35,815 nucleotides of DNA from Deltaproteobacteria bacterium (GCA_026388715.1 JAPLJF010000011.1:1-35815), one strand, 5' to 3'. Shown: positions 17,524 through 24,768, counted from the first letter of the stretch. Notes: generated from the sequence alone by a model not told the origin. Program-made: numbers and translations.

Positions 17524-17649
17524 AATGGCGTCGCCAAAAGAACCAAATACTGCGTTGCCTGCATCCTTCGTCATTGCGGCGTACCCAACAGTACGCCTTA
17601 TTCCTCAGGACTTGGCGCCTTGTCTTTGGCCCTTTTGGCTTAGCCATTT
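17523..17649. mobile_element. MITE-like palindrome between nifD and nifK (127 bp)
   Basis: Terminal inverted repeats AAATGGCGTCGCCAAAAG (left) and CTTTTGGCTTAGCCATTT (right) bound an imperfect palindrome whose centre is a 7-bp hairpin GGCGTAC-CCAACA-GTACGCC at 17578-17597. No protein is encoded. The element begins within the nifD stop codon and leaves 60 bp before nifK. It appears to be a second MITE family, different from the 140-bp element. Confidence 0.7.
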
Positions 17650-17709
17650 CGCAGTTGATTTTTTTACGAGTTTTCGCCGTATTCATTCACTCAATTTTTG
17701 AGGTAAATC

Positions 17710-19083
17710 ATGCTATTACGACATACACCAAAAGAAATAACCGAGCGCAGCGCCTTGATGATCAATCCGGCGAAGACCTGCCAGCCCATCGGCGCCATGT
17801 ATGCCGCACTCGGCATCCATGGCTGCCTGCCGCACAGTCATGGTTCTCAGGGCTGCTGCGCCTATCATCGGAGCACCTTGACCAGGCATTACAAGGAGCC
17901 GGTCTCCGCGGCCACCAGTTCCTTTACCGAAGGATCATCGGTCTTTGGCGGTCAGGCCAATATGCTGCAGGCCATTGAAAATATTTTTGCCGTCTATAAT
18001 CCCGTGATTATTGCCGCGCATACCACCTGTCTTTCCGAGACCATTGGCGATGATTTGAAGCAGATCAGGAAAAAGGCGATAGCCGAGGGCAAGATTCCCG
18101 AGGGCAAGTATATGATCAGTGCCTCAACGCCCAGTTATATTGGCTCGCATGTCACCGGGTTTTCGACCATGGTCAAATCCATGGCCGGACTCGCTGAGAC
18201 CACCGGTAAAAAGAACGGCAAGGTGAATATTATCCCTGGTTGGGTGGAACCATCGGATATGGAAGAGATCAAGCGGCTGACCACGATGATCGGGGTAAAG
18301 ACCATCATGTTTCCTGATACCTCCGGGGTCCTGAATGGCCCCCTGTCCGGGGAGTACAAGATGTTTCCCGATGGCGGCACCACGGTGGCGGAACTCATAT
18401 CCACAGGTGATTCCATCGGTACCCTGGCCCTTGGGGAATGGTGTTCAGCGGCGGCGGCCCACGAACTGGATACCAAAAACAAGGTCCCCTGTCAGGTGCT
18501 GGATATGCCGTTTGGACTCAAGGCCACGGATCGGTTCATTGATGCCCTGCGTATTATTGCCGGGGTTACGGTGCCGGATGAATTGTCCCTGGAGCGGGGG
18601 CAGCTGGTGGACATGATTTCCGATATGCATCAGTATCTGTATCATAAAAAGGTGGCGCTGGTGGGTGATCCTGATCAGCTCATTGCCATGACCGAGTTTC
18701 TGGTTTCCATGGACATGTGTCCGATTCATATTGTTACCGGCACGCCCGGCAAGGAATTTGAGCGTCGGATCAAGGAGATTACCAAGGACATGCCCTTTGC
18801 GGTTAATGTCAGGGCTAAGGGGGATATGTTCCTGCTCCATCAGTGGATCAAGAACGAGCCGGTGGATCTGCTTATCGGCAATACCTACTGCAAGTATATC
18901 GCCCGGGACGAGGATATCCCGCTGGTGCGCTGGGGTTTTCCCATCCTTGACCGGCAGGGCCATCAATATTTCCCGACGGTCGGCTACAAGGGGGCCTTAC
19001 GGCTGCTGGAAAAGATACTGGGAGCTTTACAGGATCGTAAGGATCGGGATGATCCGGAGTCGAAGTTTGAACTTGTTCTGTAA
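17710..19083 (+). CDS. nifK: Nitrogenase molybdenum-iron protein beta chain NifK
   Basis: A 457-aa beta subunit forming the alpha2-beta2 MoFe protein with NifD. P-cluster ligands are Cys24 (NPAKTCQPIGA), Cys49 or Cys50 (HGSQGCCAYHR) and Cys107 (HTTCLSETIGDD). Other conserved parts are GWVEPSDMEEIKRL, FPDTSGVLNGPLSGEY and the C-terminal GFPILDRQGHQYFPTVGYKGA. It lacks the long N-terminal extension of group I NifK, consistent with the short group II/III type. GAGGT precedes the ATG. It is separated from nifD by the MITE-like insert, which may affect the D:K expression balance. Confidence 0.96.
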   Translation: MLLRHTPKEITERSALMINPAKTCQPIGAMYAALGIHGCLPHSHGSQGCCAYHRSTLTRHYKEPVSAATSSFTEGSSVFGGQANMLQAIENIFAVYNPVIIAAHTTCLSETIGDDLKQIRKKAIAEGKIPEGKYMISASTPSYIGSHVTGFSTMVKSMAGLAETTGKKNGKVNIIPGWVEPSDMEEIKRLTTMIGVKTIMFPDTSGVLNGPLSGEYKMFPDGGTTVAELISTGDSIGTLALGEWCSAAAAHELDTKNKVPCQVLDMPFGLKATDRFIDALRIIAGVTVPDELSLERGQLVDMISDMHQYLYHKKVALVGDPDQLIAMTEFLVSMDMCPIHIVTGTPGKEFERRIKEITKDMPFAVNVRAKGDMFLLHQWIKNEPVDLLIGNTYCKYIARDEDIPLVRWGFPILDRQGHQYFPTVGYKGALRLLEKILGALQDRKDRDDPESKFELVL

Positions 19084-19100
19084 GGATGAGGTTGCAGTGG

Positions 19101-19154
19101 TCAGCATTCAGCAGAAGTTGGGCGGTAGAACCGTGGATGTATGCTGAATGCTGA
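19101..19154. repeat. Inverted repeat between nifK and the NifB-like gene
   Basis: A perfect 13-bp inverted repeat, TCAGCATTCAGCA (19101-19113) and TGCTGAATGCTGA (19142-19154), with a 28-nt loop. No T run follows, so it is more likely an mRNA stability or processing structure than a full terminator. Confidence 0.5.
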
Positions 19155-19193
19155 TAAACTGGGTTGGAATAAACTTGTAACTATTGAATAAAA

Positions 19194-20354
19194 ATGACAA
19201 CTCTTTCTCAAACTTCGTGTTCCTGTTCCACTTCTCATCTTCATTCACCGCAGGGGCGATGGGTGAATTTGCCGGTGGCGCCGCGTGCCAATAACCGCAT
19301 TCGCTTTGCCTCTACCAAAGAGTCCACACAGGCGATGATACCGGTACAGGCGCTGGCCTGGCTCGACGATATTGTGAGCAAGGGTAACAAGGTTGATGGG
19401 GTGAACATAGCGGGTCCCGGTGATCCGCTGGCTGATCTGGGGCCGACTCTTGAGACCTTGCGTCTGGTGTGTGAGAAATATCCGGCCATGAATCTGGGAA
19501 TTACCACCTTGGGGCTGGGGGGCGAGCAGTCTGTCGAACGACTGGTCAAGGCTGGTGTCAGCCATGTTACCCTGCTGGTGGATGGTGTTGATCTGGAAGT
19601 AGTGCAGAAATTGTATGCCTGGATCCGTCCCGGTATCAAGACGGTTCCGTTATTCACGGCAGTCGGGGTGCTCCTGGACGAACAGATAAGGGCCATAGTA
19701 GCCTTTCTGCAGGCCGGATGCGCTGTGCAGGTCAGAACTACGATCTATACTGGGTATAATGACGCGCACGCAGAGGAACTTGGCATGTCCATGGCGGCCT
19801 TGGGGGTGAAATCCATGATATTGGTGCCCTTTGATCCGGCCACTGAAGGTGAAGAGATGCTTGAACGGCCGAGTCATGAACTGATGACCAGGGTTCGCGA
19901 CCAGGTGACAAAATACCTGACCGTTGTGGCAATTCCTGAGAAAATCCAGCCCGACAGGACGGCTGATGCCTCTGGAGAGAGCTGCTGCTCAGTGGCTGCG
20001 GCGCTGCCAACGCCAAGCGCGGGGCGCCCCAACGTGGCGGTGGTCAGTTCTAATGGCATGGAGGTTGATCTCCATCTTGGCCATGCCATAACGGCGCTGA
20101 TTTATGGTCCGAGGGAAGATGGGCTTGTTTGTCTGCTTGGAGCCCGAACCCTTCCTGAACCTGGGGCTGGCGCTTCCCGCTGGGAGATCCTGGCTGATAC
20201 CCTGAAAGACTGTTTTGTGCTGCTGGCGGCCAGCGCCGGCGAGAGTCCCAGAAAGGTATTAAGCAGCCAGGGCATCAGTGTCCTGATTACCGAGGACAAT
20301 ATCGAAGGTTCTGTTGAAGTTCTGTATGGCGGCGGGCGCCGTTGTAAAAAATAA
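19194..20354 (+). CDS. NifB-NifX-like protein lacking the radical-SAM cysteines
   Basis: A 386-aa NifB homologue, continuous and without frameshift. Residues about 22-255 follow the NifB radical-SAM barrel: VAP, VNIAGPGDPLADLGPTLETLRLV (NifB-type IAGPGDPLA), SHVTLLVDGVDLEVVQKLYAWI and TGYNDAHAEEL. The cluster motif, which in NifB reads APACNIQCNYC, is here APRANNRIRFA. The three cysteines are therefore Ala32, Ile36 and Ala39, and no other CxxxCxxC exists. Residues about 280-380 are an intact NifX/NifB C-terminal cofactor-binding domain (VAVVSSNGMEVDLHLGHA ... GESPRKVLSSQGISVLI). It cannot do SAM cleavage. A cofactor carrier, scaffold or regulator role is inferred. The N-terminus has C9 and C11. 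The ribosome site before the ATG is weak; a GTG at V24 behind AGGGG is an alternative start. Confidence 0.85.
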   Translation: MTTLSQTSCSCSTSHLHSPQGRWVNLPVAPRANNRIRFASTKESTQAMIPVQALAWLDDIVSKGNKVDGVNIAGPGDPLADLGPTLETLRLVCEKYPAMNLGITTLGLGGEQSVERLVKAGVSHVTLLVDGVDLEVVQKLYAWIRPGIKTVPLFTAVGVLLDEQIRAIVAFLQAGCAVQVRTTIYTGYNDAHAEELGMSMAALGVKSMILVPFDPATEGEEMLERPSHELMTRVRDQVTKYLTVVAIPEKIQPDRTADASGESCCSVAAALPTPSAGRPNVAVVSSNGMEVDLHLGHAITALIYGPREDGLVCLLGARTLPEPGAGASRWEILADTLKDCFVLLAASAGESPRKVLSSQGISVLITEDNIEGSVEVLYGGGRRCKK

Positions 20355-20383
20355 GCATACCCTTGCAATATCGTGAACGGCAT

Positions 20384-20437
20384 AAGGAGCTGTAATAAAC
20401 TAAGCAGAAAAACACTGCTTAGTTCATAACGGCTCCT
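20384..20437. repeat. Long intercistronic hairpin
   Basis: AGGAGC and AACTAAGCAG on the left arm pair with CTGCTTAGTT and GCTCCT on the right arm, giving about 23 bp with two mismatches around an AAAAACA loop. It is followed by A8 rather than T on the plus strand. It lies 30 nt after the NifB-like gene and could stabilise or attenuate the transcript before the ferredoxin gene. Confidence 0.55.
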
Positions 20438-20619
20438 AAAAAAAAGGAAAAAATGCCGGAAATAATGATCTGTACCAGGAGTGTCAGGTTAGAAATTTTT
20501 TTATGATAGTATTTTAGGTATCTGAATAGCGGGCATAGTGTAACCCTGCTCAAGCATTGAGTTTTCAAGGGTACGCGTGCATACTGTAAAGAGTGAATCC
20601 ATTGAGTAAAAGGAGAAAA

Positions 20620-20925
20620 ATGGCAATTCCAGAACGACAAATCCTTGTCTGCCAGAGTTTTCGGGTGACGGGCGATAAAAAAGGTATCTGCCACAAGCGG
20701 ACCGATGGTTTCCTCCAGTATCTTGAGGAAGAGATACTGGATCGTGGCCTGGACTGCCTGGTCACCGCCACCACCTGCCTTAAACAATGTGAGTCCGGCC
20801 CGATCATGGTGGTTCAGCCAGAAAACTGGTGGTTCAAAGGGGTGAACAGTACCGATGCCATTGATGCTATTCTCGATGGCATAGAGGATGGTGAGCCGGC
20901 GGCAGAGTATCTGATCGCCTCATAG
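20620..20925 (+). CDS. Thioredoxin-like [2Fe-2S] ferredoxin
   Basis: A 101-aa protein of the thioredoxin-fold [2Fe-2S] ferredoxin family (Clostridium pasteurianum 2FeFd / Azotobacter Shethna protein I type). It opens AIPERQILVCQSFRVTGDKKGICHKR, giving the first two Cys ligands (C-x12-C), and TTCLKQCESGPIMVVQPENWWF gives the last two (C-x3-C). PENWWFKGV and the terminal helix are typical of the family. The start at 20620 follows AAAAGGAG; an upstream ATG at 20593 is less likely. The C. pasteurianum homologue is reported to interact with the MoFe protein, so a nitrogenase-linked redox or protective role is plausible. Confidence 0.9.
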   Translation: MAIPERQILVCQSFRVTGDKKGICHKRTDGFLQYLEEEILDRGLDCLVTATTCLKQCESGPIMVVQPENWWFKGVNSTDAIDAILDGIEDGEPAAEYLIAS

Positions 20926-21013
20926 GAATGGGGTTTATCCCAGTCAACTGAAAAGGCCGTGTTGGCAGATCCCTTCACCCTTCTTCCTTACTGAAGAAAA
21001 GAGGAGTATTCCC

Positions 21014-21463
21014 ATGGATCCGACTGCAAATTTTTCATTATTCGACCTCAAAAAAGCCCAGCCCATAAGCGGCTGGGAAGATTTCTGGGGTGAAGGCAAG
21101 GCCTTTCTCAAGACCGCTTCCGCAGCCTATGCGCAGCATAAAAAGGCCTTTACCACCGTGATCCTGTACAACATTATTGCCATGGCAATTGAAAAGTTCG
21201 TCATGACCGCCCTGATGTGCCAGGGCAAATTGCCCTATAACCACACCATGAAAGATCTTGTCGAGGCTATGGATGAGGCCTTTCCCGGCGCCATGTCAGA
21301 CATACGGGAGGGACTCCTGAACCTTGATAAATATCAGGAGATCTGTGACATCGATACGTTCAATATCTCCGGGCCAGTCATGGAGGAAATTCCTGCCATG
21401 CTGGATCTAGCAGGCAGGCTGCAGGATCTGGTGGAAAAACAACTTTTAAGTCGGGAAGAATAA
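21014..21463 (+). CDS. HEPN-like helical protein in the nif locus, function unknown
   Basis: A 149-aa mostly helical protein with no signal peptide. The central part, YNIIAMAIEKFVMTALMCQGKLPYNHTMKDLVEAMDEAFPG (about 53-93), resembles the HEPN core (a helix, a G-x-x-P-x-x-H turn and a second helix). The RNase-type R-x4-6-H signature of toxin HEPNs is absent. GAGGAG sits before the ATG. The gene lies between the [2Fe-2S] ferredoxin and a 98-aa protein whose start is 3 nt after its stop, which suggests co-translation. It may bind a partner protein or nucleotide. The domain call is by pattern only. Confidence 0.65.
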   Translation: MDPTANFSLFDLKKAQPISGWEDFWGEGKAFLKTASAAYAQHKKAFTTVILYNIIAMAIEKFVMTALMCQGKLPYNHTMKDLVEAMDEAFPGAMSDIREGLLNLDKYQEICDIDTFNISGPVMEEIPAMLDLAGRLQDLVEKQLLSREE

Positions 21464-21466
21464 AAA

Positions 21467-21763
21467 ATGAGCCTGAAACCCTTAGGGATTGTCACGGAAA
21501 TTGTTGAATCCGCAGGTATGGGGATATCCTACGCCTATGAAGATCTGGTGTTTTTGGAACACAATGCCTTTCTCCTGGAATTCACCGCCAACGACAAGGA
21601 ACTTCTTGTTCATACCAACAGTGAGGCTGAAGAAAGTGAGGTCAAAGACTCCATTGCCAGGCTGAAAAACGTTGCTGTGGCTCATGGTATGACCTTTACG
21701 GATGGCGGTCTGTATACGTTAACCCAGGCTGATGATGAAAATATCCGTATCGATTTTTTTTAA
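21467..21763 (+). CDS. Small uncharacterised protein in the nif locus
   Basis: A 98-aa acidic protein not recognised. It starts MSLKPLGIVTEIVESAGMGISYAYEDLVFLEHNAFLLEF and is predicted alpha/beta with no Cys, signal peptide or transmembrane segment. The start is 3 nt after the preceding HEPN-like gene's stop, and GGAAGAAT upstream may serve as ribosome site. The tight spacing and balanced composition suggest a real gene encoding a partner of the HEPN-like protein. Function unknown. Confidence 0.6.
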   Translation: MSLKPLGIVTEIVESAGMGISYAYEDLVFLEHNAFLLEFTANDKELLVHTNSEAEESEVKDSIARLKNVAVAHGMTFTDGGLYTLTQADDENIRIDFF

Positions 21764-21824
21764 CTGTCCCAACAAGGTTTATGAATTTTGCTGCACGCTT
21801 TTATAATAACAGGAACGATGATCC

Positions 21825-22286
21825 ATGTCTGACTTAAGGGTGAGTGTGCGAACCGCACAACCTGCAGATCTTGACAGTCTGGTTTCTCTGCTGGCAGTGC
21901 TTTTTTCAATCGAACAGGATTTTATCTTCGATGAGCTGAGGCAGCGGCGGGGCCTTGCCCTGATGCTTGAAAACGAGCACGGCTGTGTGCTGGTTGCCGA
22001 AGTTGAAGGCCAAGTAGTTGGCATGTGTACAGGGCAGTTGCTTGTCTCTACGGCGGAGGGTGGTCTGTCCCTGCTGGTTGAAGATGTAGTTGTCCAAGAA
22101 CAATGGCGCGGGCGCAGCGTAGGCCGCCTGCTGGTAGAAACGATCAGCGACTGGGCCAGGGTGAACAAGGTCTCGCGCCTGCAACTCCTGGCCGACCGCA
22201 ACAATGTCTCGGCCCTTGACTTCTACCGGAGCCTGGGCTGGAATACTACGGAGCTCATCTGCCTGCGGACCTCTCTGCCGCGATGA
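21825..22286 (+). CDS. GNAT-family N-acetyltransferase
   Basis: A 153-aa single GNAT domain. It opens VRTAQPADLDSLVSLLAVLF (beta1-alpha1). VLVAEVEGQVVGMCTGQLLVS is beta2-3. LLVEDVVVQEQWRGRSVGRLLVETISDWA contains the acetyl-CoA pyrophosphate loop in the form Q/R-x-x-G-x-x-x/A (QWRGRSVGRLL). NNVSALDFYRSLGW is the C-terminal signature. The substrate is unknown. It is the last plus-strand gene of the nif locus, 61 nt after the 98-aa gene, with an AGGAA-type ribosome site. It may be cotranscribed with the upstream genes, but a separate promoter is not excluded. Confidence 0.85.
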   Translation: MSDLRVSVRTAQPADLDSLVSLLAVLFSIEQDFIFDELRQRRGLALMLENEHGCVLVAEVEGQVVGMCTGQLLVSTAEGGLSLLVEDVVVQEQWRGRSVGRLLVETISDWARVNKVSRLQLLADRNNVSALDFYRSLGWNTTELICLRTSLPR

Positions 22287-22337
22287 GCCAATCTTTTTAT
22301 CTCAACCAGTTCAAGGCGAAGGCATCTGTGTGTATAC

Positions 22338-22547
22338 ATTTAATCCTAAAAACGGCAGTTATCTTGTAATGCACATGTCGCTCCCCCTCATCCCCAACCC
22401 TTGTATGTGAACATAGTTGCTTCTCACTCAGGGAGAAGGGCAAAAAACTTCCTCTCCTTTTGGGAGAGGGTCGGGGTGAGGGAAAGGTTTAGCAATACAA
22501 GAAGTTGTTGCAAAATCACTGTATTCAACTACCGTTTTTAGGTTAAT
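22338..22547. repeat. Nested palindromic repeat region
   Basis: The outer arms CCTAAAAACGGCAGTT (22345-22360) and AACTACCGTTTTTAGG (22527-22542) are inverted with one mismatch and extend inward as TCTTGTAATGC / GCAATACAAGA. Inside is a CCCTCATCCCCAACCC ... GGGTCGGGGTGAGGG inverted pair with an inner CTCTCCTTTTGGGAGAG hairpin, a repeat type seen in many bacterial genomes. There is no gene in this stretch of about 320 bp. It may also act as a bidirectional terminator between the convergent GNAT and cytochrome genes. Confidence 0.65.
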
Positions 22548-22607
22548 GGCAATTGGGTAATGAGGACCCCCTTGACATAGACTGCATAAGCGGGTTCGGT
22601 TATTGGT

Positions 22608-23426
22608 TTACTTTTTCGCCATGGGGGCCTGTGGGACACCGCCGCTGTGACATTCTGTGCAATTCTGCTGGGCGTTGATGCCAAATGTCGTAACAGGAGT
22701 CCACTCGCTTGTTTTTTTGTATTTCCCGTCTTTCCAATCATTAAGCAGTTCAACCAGATGATAGGCAACACTGGCCGCTACCCGGGCGCAGCGGTCTTTC
22801 CGCTCTGGGCTGCTAATGGGTTTGTCGGCAACCGCCATCCATTTTCCTACAGAAATATGACAGAGAGGAGATTCACTGATGGTATGAGGGATGTCTTTTG
22901 GATCTACTTTTGGGTTTTTGGGGACGAAAACAGGCATTGCTTGCCTGCCGTACCAGTCAAGCATATCCGCGCCGATCAGATGACCGTTTTCAGCGCCTTT
23001 TTTGCCTGTAATTCGTGGTCCAAGGATCACATTGGCGACAATATTGGCTCCAGCGTTTGATCCACAAATCGTTCCCCAGCCGGCCACACCGCCTTCAAGA
23101 AAAACAAAGGCATCAATAGGAAAAGACTTATACGGTTCACCAACTTTTTCTCTGAGCTGAGTAAAAACACTGCTGATAACGGCACCCCCACAAAAAAGAC
23201 GATACCATTCCTTATAGGCCAGTTCCGCTGTCTCTGTCGGATCGAGCTTTTCATAGGGCCAGGGCCATGTTTCTGTCGGTCCGCCATTGGCTTCCGCCGA
23301 TTTTAACAATCCGCTAAAGTGCGCAAGCGCCGTGGTCGCAGCCAGCGCACCGGCCCCTGCCATCCATTGTCGTCGGGATATCCCATCCTCACACATTTTG
23401 CAAACATCTTTGCCGTTATAACTCAT
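22608..23426 (-). CDS. Tat-exported split-Soret-type cytochrome c
   Basis: A 272-aa periplasmic redox protein resembling the split-Soret cytochrome of Desulfovibrio desulfuricans. A Tat signal lies at residues 17-45 (SRRQWMAGAGALAATTALAHFSG), preceded by a CKMC pair in the n-region. The mature part has FCGGAVISSVFTQLREKVG and GGVAGWGTICGSNAGANIV, a Cys-containing fold shared with C_GCAxxG-type redox proteins, then LCHISVGKW and DRCARVAASVAYH. One haem motif, CTECH, lies near the C-terminus. Export via Tat suggests that a cofactor is inserted before transport. GGAGGA precedes the ATG. It is cotranscribed with the c3-type cytochrome gene 42 nt upstream, the likely electron partner. Confidence 0.75.
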   Translation of the reverse strand: MSYNGKDVCKMCEDGISRRQWMAGAGALAATTALAHFSGLLKSAEANGGPTETWPWPYEKLDPTETAELAYKEWYRLFCGGAVISSVFTQLREKVGEPYKSFPIDAFVFLEGGVAGWGTICGSNAGANIVANVILGPRITGKKGAENGHLIGADMLDWYGRQAMPVFVPKNPKVDPKDIPHTISESPLCHISVGKWMAVADKPISSPERKDRCARVAASVAYHLVELLNDWKDGKYKKTSEWTPVTTFGINAQQNCTECHSGGVPQAPMAKK

Positions 23427-23468
23427 TTTTTCCTCCTTAGTAATTTGCTAATTCAATGGTTTATCAGT

Positions 23469-23864
23469 TTATTTTTTTGTATGGCAGACGCCGCATTTGA
23501 TGAGTTCCTTATCATTCTCCAGGTGACATTCCATGCAGAGTATATGGCTGACACGCTTGAGACTTGCTAATTTTTCCGGCATACCGGTTTTATCGTTATG
23601 ACAGGTCTCACATTTTTCAATTTTTTGTCCCTTGATATAGGCAACCTGTTTGCCGTCAGCGCCTTTGCCATGATGACACTTTTCACACCCCAGTTTTTGA
23701 TGCGTTTGATGGGGGAAAAATGCCGGTCTTGGTACTTTTTGGGCATCAATGGTGGTCTGAAGTGTTATTTCCGCAGGTCCGTTGTCGGCGCCGGATGCAA
23801 TGCCAATCCCTCCAGTCATGCAGTAAAAAACCAGGATGGCCCCGTAGATGTGGATTTTTTTCAT
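23469..23864 (-). CDS. Tetraheme cytochrome c3-type protein
   Basis: A 131-aa periplasmic protein with a Sec signal (MKKIHIYGAILVFYCMTGGIGIASG). Four CxxCH motifs are visible: CEKCH, CETCH, CMECH and CGVCH. Additional His residues that could be distal ligands lie in FFPHQTHQKLG and VSHILC. Size and haem count match cytochrome c3 of sulfate and sulfur reducers, a periplasmic electron shuttle for hydrogenase, formate dehydrogenase or membrane complexes. AAAGGAG sets the start. It is the first gene of a two-gene unit with the split-Soret-type cytochrome, and a ModE-box-like sequence lies 52 nt upstream of its ATG. Confidence 0.9.
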   Translation of the reverse strand: MKKIHIYGAILVFYCMTGGIGIASGADNGPAEITLQTTIDAQKVPRPAFFPHQTHQKLGCEKCHHGKGADGKQVAYIKGQKIEKCETCHNDKTGMPEKLASLKRVSHILCMECHLENDKELIKCGVCHTKK

Positions 23865-23915
23865 GCTGTTCTCCTTTAGTTGTTAAGGTTGATCTCCAAG
23901 CAGATTATTAACTGG

Positions 23916-23939
23916 CGCTATATTTATCAAAAAATAACG
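23916..23939 (-). promoter_or_regulatory. ModE-box-like operator upstream of the cytochrome genes
   Basis: On the plus strand CGCTATATT-N8-AATAACG has the same 24-nt layout as the E. coli modA operator as I recall it (CGTTATATT-N8-CATAACG). It lies between the first modE-like gene and the c3 gene. On the minus strand it overlaps a possible -35 (TTGATA), so ModE-type binding would affect cytochrome transcription. Confidence 0.6.
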
Positions 23940-24019
23940 GTGCGCACAAGAAAAAATTGTATTTTTAATTTATTTTTGTAATTACTTGATTTTAAATATG
24001 AATTTACAGGAAGGGTGTG

Positions 24020-24400
24020 CTATAGATGCTCATCTTCGATCCAGTGTTGAAATTTTTCTACAAGTTGCCAAAAATCATGTACCGCCTGTTTGCCGGCTGG
24101 GGTCAGCCAGGTACCTCCACCCTGACGGCCTCCTGCCTGTTTTTCCACTAAAGGCTTCGGAGCAAGGGTATTCATATTCTCGATTAAATGCCAGGCATGA
24201 CTGAAACTCATTTTCATGGATTTTGCAGCGGCGGAAACCGAACCATGCTCATCTATCCGTTCGAGCAGAGCGATCCGGCCCCAGGAAAGATACGTCTGTC
24301 CTTCACATTCCACCCATAGGCGTCCTTTTATCTGTAATCCTTTGTCTATCTGGCCTGACACCATTGAATTCTGTTCTTTGTCTTTTTTTGTTTTGGGCAT
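24020..24400 (-). CDS. ModE-type HTH regulator without molybdate-binding domain (copy 1)
   Basis: A 126-aa protein matching only the N-terminal DNA-binding half of ModE. Residues about 24-110 hold the winged HTH: LSWGRIALLERIDEHGSVSAAAKSMKMSFSHAWHLIENMN, the wing GGRQGGGTWLTPAGKQAV and a helix for dimerisation. The two Mop/TOBE domains that sense molybdate in E. coli ModE are absent. Stand-alone HTH forms are common in anaerobes and may respond to Mo through another protein or by their own dimer. It is transcribed on the same strand as the c3/split-Soret genes and divergently from the second ModE-type gene and modABC. A start at an internal Met (24364) is possible. Confidence 0.88.
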   Translation of the reverse strand: MPKTKKDKEQNSMVSGQIDKGLQIKGRLWVECEGQTYLSWGRIALLERIDEHGSVSAAAKSMKMSFSHAWHLIENMNTLAPKPLVEKQAGGRQGGGTWLTPAGKQAVHDFWQLVEKFQHWIEDEHL

Positions 24401-24453
24401 AGATAACTCTCATGGGTAATAAGGTAAGGGAAATAGCATGTCTAAATTAACGA

Positions 24454-24545
24454 ACGTAAAATGGAAATTCATTTTATTATGTATCAGTAAGAGGTGTTCT
24501 TCTCAAGCAGAATGGAGAATTTTTGATAAAACGATATCATTTCTG
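24454..24545. repeat. 92-bp dispersed repeat, copy B
   Basis: Ungapped match to 1601-1692, with shared TTCTCAAG, AGAATGGAGAAT and GATAAAAC blocks. It lies between the two modE-like genes, about 90 bp before the duplicated nif promoter block. Confidence 0.7.
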
Positions 24546-24665
24546 CGCATGTGTGTACTTTTAGTGGCGGTCTTTTAGCCCAGCCATGGCCATTCCTAGA
24601 GTAGATCCTGGTTGTAATCCTGTTATCTTTTTTTCTCCTACCAAATTGTCGCATTCCTCGCGAAT

Positions 24666-24681
24666 TGTTATCTTCTGAACA
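24666..24681 (+). promoter_or_regulatory. NifA-type upstream activator site of modE2-modABC
   Basis: TGTTATCTTCTGAACA fits TGT-N10-ACA and is the counterpart of the nifH site at 13925-13940. The spacing to the -24 element is the same to within 1 nt. Confidence 0.72.
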
Positions 24682-24768
24682 AAATGGATTGAAGGGGGGC
24701 TCCCTTGTCTCATGAGCTGACTTTGCTGCTATCCTTTCCAGTCAAGGGGAAATGCTTTTTTCATCTTC

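Noticed and set aside
15883..19083. Alternative (V or Fe-only) nitrogenase instead of the Mo type
   Set aside because: No G subunit gene between D and K, and the His496 context is of the SGGPYAGFEG kind seen in Mo-type NifD; linkage to modABC also favours Mo.
20964..20979. TGGCAGATCCCTTCAC as a sigma-54 promoter before the HEPN-like gene
   Set aside because: The -12 part lacks TTGC; too degenerate to support.
22384..22490. CRISPR-like repeats in the CCCTC/GGGAG-rich stretch
   Set aside because: The units are inverted arms of a hairpin, not direct repeats with regular spacers.
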